A DNA stretch of 8,542 nucleotides, taken from Gammaproteobacteria bacterium (GTDB lineage Bacteria; Pseudomonadota; Gammaproteobacteria; SZUA-229). Positions 6,254 to 8,542 of this stretch are shown piece by piece. A program made the translations under genes and the position numbers. The number at the start of each line of letters is the position of its first letter. Positions within the stretch are counted from its first letter, which is position 1. Under the pieces are notes generated by a model. The model ran no database searches and was not told the DNA's origin. It saw only the letters and a program-made list of their open reading frames with translations. The stretch covers positions 1 to 8,542 of the forward strand of contig JAPHRB010000026.1 of assembly GCA_026197015.1 (NCBI GenBank). Direction: 5' to 3'.

Positions 6254-6997
6254 TTATTCAACCTCTGCCGTATCAGCCTGCTGATTTGCTGTTTCTACAT
6301 TTTCATTACTTTTAGGTGGTTTAGGTTTTCTCTGCGACTGGCGCTGTAAAACAGTCGTAAACTCTTCCATAAAGTTTTCATAACGAACAACCAGTCGCTC
6401 AACCTGATCTGAATATCGATTATAGGCAACCACCGCAGGTATCGCCGCAAACAAACCCATTGCTGTGGCTATTAATGCTTCAGCGATGCCCGGCGCCACC
6501 ATATTTAAAGAAGCATTCTGCACAGCGCCTAATGCGGTAAACGAATTCATAATACCCCATACCGTTCCAAACAAACCTACATAGGGGCTGGTTGAACCAA
6601 TAGTTGCTAACAATGATAAATTAGACTCTAATTTTTCTTCTTCACGTGATAGCACCACTTTCATACTACGCTGAATGCTTGCCATCATAAATGCAGGGTC
6701 GGTTGTTGTTTTGTAAGCCCTCGCGAACTCGGCAAAGCCGGTTTCAAAAACCTTTTCCATGCCTTCACGCTCTATCCTTCGACGGCTTAGCTGGGTATAT
6801 AATTCGCTTAAGTCGCCTCCTGACCAAAACTGATCTTCAAAACGCTTGGCATCTTTTGACACTGATTTTAATAATTTATTTTTCTGAAATATAACAAACC
6901 AGGATATTACCGAAGCTGCCAGCAATACCAGCATCACAAACTGCACCAGTAAACTGGCTTCCAGAACAAGTGTAATAAGAGATAAATCAGTCGACAC
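6254..6997 (-). CDS. tolQ: Tol-Pal system proton channel protein TolQ
   Basis: TolQ is the inner-membrane stator of the proton-driven Tol motor (MotA/ExbB family). With TolR it energises TolA for outer-membrane invagination at division. The protein has 247 residues. Three membrane segments are visible: about 14-37, 131-155 and 168-192. The conserved core GLFGTVWGIMNSF (141-153) and APGIAEALIATAMG (168-181) carries Thr145 and Thr178, the same numbers as the channel threonines I recall for E. coli TolQ. The start is GTG, supported by a strong ribosome-binding site inside ybgC. The C-terminal tail (about 222-247), rich in Lys, Pro, Asn and Glu, makes it longer than the roughly 230-residue E. coli protein; such tails vary. 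It overlaps ybgC by 11 nt and ends 2 bp before tolR. Confidence 0.97.
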   Translation of the reverse strand: MSTDLSLITLVLEASLLVQFVMLVLLAASVISWFVIFQKNKLLKSVSKDAKRFEDQFWSGGDLSELYTQLSRRRIEREGMEKVFETGFAEFARAYKTTTDPAFMMASIQRSMKVVLSREEEKLESNLSLLATIGSTSPYVGLFGTVWGIMNSFTALGAVQNASLNMVAPGIAEALIATAMGLFAAIPAVVAYNRYSDQVERLVVRYENFMEEFTTVLQRQSQRKPKPPKSNENVETANQQADTAEVE

Positions 6998-7394
6998 TTG
7001 CGACCTCCATTATTGATTTTGGTATAGCGCAGGGTTTAAATGTGTCTGCTTTTAGACAGGCAATACGTATTTTCCCCTGACAAAGAATTTTATCCTGTTG
7101 ATGTTTTCTAACTATTTTTTGCTCAAATAACATACTGGCTTTTTTAAGCTCTACTAAATCTGCCGTTACGGTTAAGTCATCATTAAAAATTGCAGGGCTC
7201 ATATAATCGCAGTGTACAGTGCGTACTGCGAAAATAATATTTAGCTGTTCAATTAATTGATCCTGCTCAAACCCGAGATGACGTAAAAACTCTGTTCTCG
7301 CCCTTTCCATAAACTTTAAATAATTAGCGTAATACACAACACCACCGGAATCCGTATCCTCGTAATAGACGCGCACCGGCCAGTTAAAGTTCAT
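6987..7394 (-). CDS. ybgC: YbgC-type acyl-CoA thioesterase (hotdog fold)
   Basis: This is a small cytoplasmic 4-hydroxybenzoyl-CoA-thioesterase-like protein. Family members hydrolyse acyl-CoA thioesters, and the E. coli protein has been linked to phospholipid metabolism; its exact role beside Tol-Pal is unsettled. The family signature is clear: WPVRVYYEDTDSGG near the N-terminus, with the catalytic-type Asp in EDTD, then VVYYANYLKFMERARTE. The start is uncertain. I place it at the ATG at 7394 (135 aa), because GGAA lies 7 nt upstream and the protein would begin MNFNWPVRV. An in-frame GTG at 7406 would add four residues (METK; 139 aa) but has no visible ribosome-binding site. The 3' end overlaps tolQ by 11 nt and carries its ribosome-binding site. 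This is the usual first gene of the tol-pal operon. Confidence 0.93.
   Translation of the reverse strand: MNFNWPVRVYYEDTDSGGVVYYANYLKFMERARTEFLRHLGFEQDQLIEQLNIIFAVRTVHCDYMSPAIFNDDLTVTADLVELKKASMLFEQKIVRKHQQDKILCQGKIRIACLKADTFKPCAIPKSIMEVASVD
7004..7008 (-). promoter_or_regulatory. Strong ribosome binding site fixing the tolQ GTG start
   Basis: The minus strand reads GGAGG here, inside the last codons of ybgC, then six bases and GTG at 6997-6995. The perfect Shine-Dalgarno core at good spacing supports the non-ATG start of tolQ. Its location within ybgC suggests the two genes are translated together. Confidence 0.8.
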
Positions 7395-7406
7395 TTTTGT
7401 TTCCAC

Positions 7407-7512
7407 TTTGAAAGTGTTTGCTCATTTTAATAATATTATCTTTTTCGTTTGTGACCCAGGTAGATTATTTCATATAAACGTCACAACATAAAAAAGAGGG
7501 TTAAATCTTTCT
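7407..7512 (-). promoter_or_regulatory. ruvB-ybgC spacer with inverted repeat; likely start of tol operon transcription
   Basis: This AT-rich 106-bp spacer separates ruvB from the tightly packed tol cluster and is the only sizeable gap upstream of ybgC. It holds a perfect 7-bp inverted repeat, TTGTGAC at 7449-7455 and GTCACAA at 7480-7486, separated by 24 bp. Read on the minus strand, GATAAT lies downstream of it and resembles a -10 box, but I see no convincing -35 box at the right distance. No GC-rich hairpin followed by a U-tract is present, so there is no clear ruvB terminator. That a promoter sits here is inferred from gene layout, not from a strong motif. Confidence 0.35.
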
Positions 7513-8542
7513 CTAAATAATTTCATCATCAACGAATAACTCAACCGAACTGGCTGGTGGTTTTAAACCTAAATGCCGATAAGCATTCGGTGTAGCCACC
7601 CTGCCACGGGGTGTTCTCATCAAAAAACCCTGCTGTATTAGATAGGGTTCTATTACATCCTCAATTGTATCCCGCTCTTCACCAATTGCCGCAGCCAGAT
7701 TTTCAACACCGACTGGTCCGCCAGAAAACTTATCAATGATAGTGGTGAGTAAATTTCGATCCATATTATCAAACCCATAGGAATCGACTTTCAGCATATC
7801 CAGTGCTTTTGAAGCGACATTTTTATCTATTTTTCCATCCGCTTTAATTTCAGCATAATCACGAACTCTGCGTAACAGACGGTTAGCTATTCTTGGAGTG
7901 CCACGTGCCCTTCGGGCTATTTCTGCAGCGCCTTCAATGTCCAGCTCAACCCCCAGTATTAACGCAGAACGCGCCACAATGTGGCTAAGATCACTAATTT
8001 TATAAAATTCAAGGCGTAAAACTATGCCAAACCGATCTCGCAACGGGGAAGTCAATGAGCCCGCTCTGGTCGTTGCACCAATTAATGTGAATGGCGGCAA
8101 GTCTAACTTTATCGATCTGGCGGCAGGGCCTTCTCCAATCATAATATCCAGCTGGTAATCTTCCATAGCCGGATATAACACCTCTTCCACAACCGGGCTC
8201 AATCGATGAATTTCATCAATAAACAAAACATCGTGGGGTTCAAGATTAGTTAATAAAGCCGCCAGATCCCCCTGTTTTTCTAACACAGGCCCCGATGTCT
8301 GTCGGAGATTAACCCCCATTTCATTGGCTACAATATGTGCCAGTGTGGTTTTACCCAGGCCCGGGGGGCCGAATATAAGTAAATGATCAAGCGCCTCAGC
8401 ACGATTACGCGCCGCTGGAATAAATATATCCAGTTGTTCAGATGCGGTCGGCTGCCCGGCATAATCTTTTAGTAACTTTGGGCGAATCGCATGATCTATA
8501 CCCTCTTCGTCATTAGAAAGCTCTGCTGTTATGATGCGCTCA
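7513..8542 (-). CDS. ruvB: Holliday junction branch migration ATPase RuvB (5' end beyond window)
   Basis: RuvB is the hexameric AAA+ motor that, with RuvA, drives branch migration of Holliday junctions during recombinational repair in the cytoplasm. The frame stays open to the right edge, giving 342 visible residues that begin ERIITAE. Comparison with E. coli RuvB, from memory, suggests only a handful of N-terminal residues are missing, so the ATG at 8319 is an internal methionine. Visible features are Walker A GPPGLGKT (visible residues 58-65), Walker B DEIH (about 109-112), the sensor/arginine-finger stretch GATTRAGSLTSPLRDRFGI, and a C-terminal winged-helix domain with AAAIGEERDTIEDV and LIQQGFLMRTPRGR. 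The stop is TAG at 7515-7513. The usual ruvC/ruvA neighbours would lie to the right, outside the window. ybgC follows 106 bp (or 118 bp) downstream on the same strand. Nothing in the sequence is abnormal for the family. Confidence 0.98.
   Translation of the reverse strand, partial: ERIITAELSNDEEGIDHAIRPKLLKDYAGQPTASEQLDIFIPAARNRAEALDHLLIFGPPGLGKTTLAHIVANEMGVNLRQTSGPVLEKQGDLAALLTNLEPHDVLFIDEIHRLSPVVEEVLYPAMEDYQLDIMIGEGPAARSIKLDLPPFTLIGATTRAGSLTSPLRDRFGIVLRLEFYKISDLSHIVARSALILGVELDIEGAAEIARRARGTPRIANRLLRRVRDYAEIKADGKIDKNVASKALDMLKVDSYGFDNMDRNLLTTIIDKFSGGPVGVENLAAAIGEERDTIEDVIEPYLIQQGFLMRTPRGRVATPNAYRHLGLKPPASSVELFVDDEII

Noticed and set aside
6691..6894. Plus-strand open frame of 67 codons
   Set aside because: It is antisense to tolQ, with no motif and no supporting ribosome-binding context.
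7449..7486. A standard CRP binding site
   Set aside because: The half-sites resemble CRP but the 24-bp gap does not fit the 6-bp spacing of a single site.
7490..7515. Intrinsic terminator after ruvB (U-run with AGAGAAAGA upstream)
   Set aside because: The possible stem is almost all A-U and G-U pairs and consumes the U-run itself, so it would be too weak.
8317..8319. ATG as the start of ruvB
   Set aside because: The upstream frame encodes the Walker A motif and the conserved RuvB N-terminus up to the window edge, so this methionine is internal.

Overview
The window is an ordinary chromosomal stretch from a gammaproteobacterium with a fairly AT-rich genome. Every confident gene lies on the minus strand. 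In transcription order (right to left) they are ruvB (5' end just off the window), ybgC, tolQ, tolR, tolA, tolB, pal, cpoB, queE and queC, followed by the start of a tRNA-Lys-like sequence at the left edge. This ruvB / ybgC-tol-pal / cpoB / queE / queC / tRNA-Lys order is the one I recall from Pseudomonas-type gammaproteobacteria. The protein motifs agree with that group, including a very E. coli-like RuvB and TolQ threonines at the same positions (145 and 178) as in E. coli. I cannot name the genus.

Right part (about 7513-8542): nearly complete RuvB, the Holliday-junction branch-migration motor. A 106-bp spacer then holds an inverted repeat and probably the start of the envelope operon. Centre (about 3028-7406): the Tol-Pal operon. 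The genes from ybgC to tolB overlap or nearly touch, which suggests translational coupling. TolQ-TolR form the proton-driven inner-membrane motor, TolA spans the periplasm, and TolB and the lipoprotein Pal form the outer-membrane/peptidoglycan end. YbgC is a small hotdog thioesterase carried with the cluster. CpoB, which links Tol to peptidoglycan synthesis, follows after a 147-bp spacer containing a strong 13-bp RNA stem. Left-centre (540-1961): queE and queC, two successive steps of the queuosine precursor (preQ0) pathway.

Left end (1-539): no intact gene. It holds a 26-bp hairpin-forming direct repeat in two copies, spaced 131 bp start to start. A perfect first 19 nt of a tRNA-Lys-like gene runs straight into the left copy and stops looking like tRNA. 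There is also a short plus-strand reading frame resembling the N-terminal motif of RluA/TruC-type pseudouridine synthases, probably a gene remnant.

I see no new multi-gene system here. The points worth a second look are the tRNA/repeat junction, the pseudouridine-synthase-like remnant, the pal-cpoB stem-loop and the inverted repeat ahead of the tol operon.
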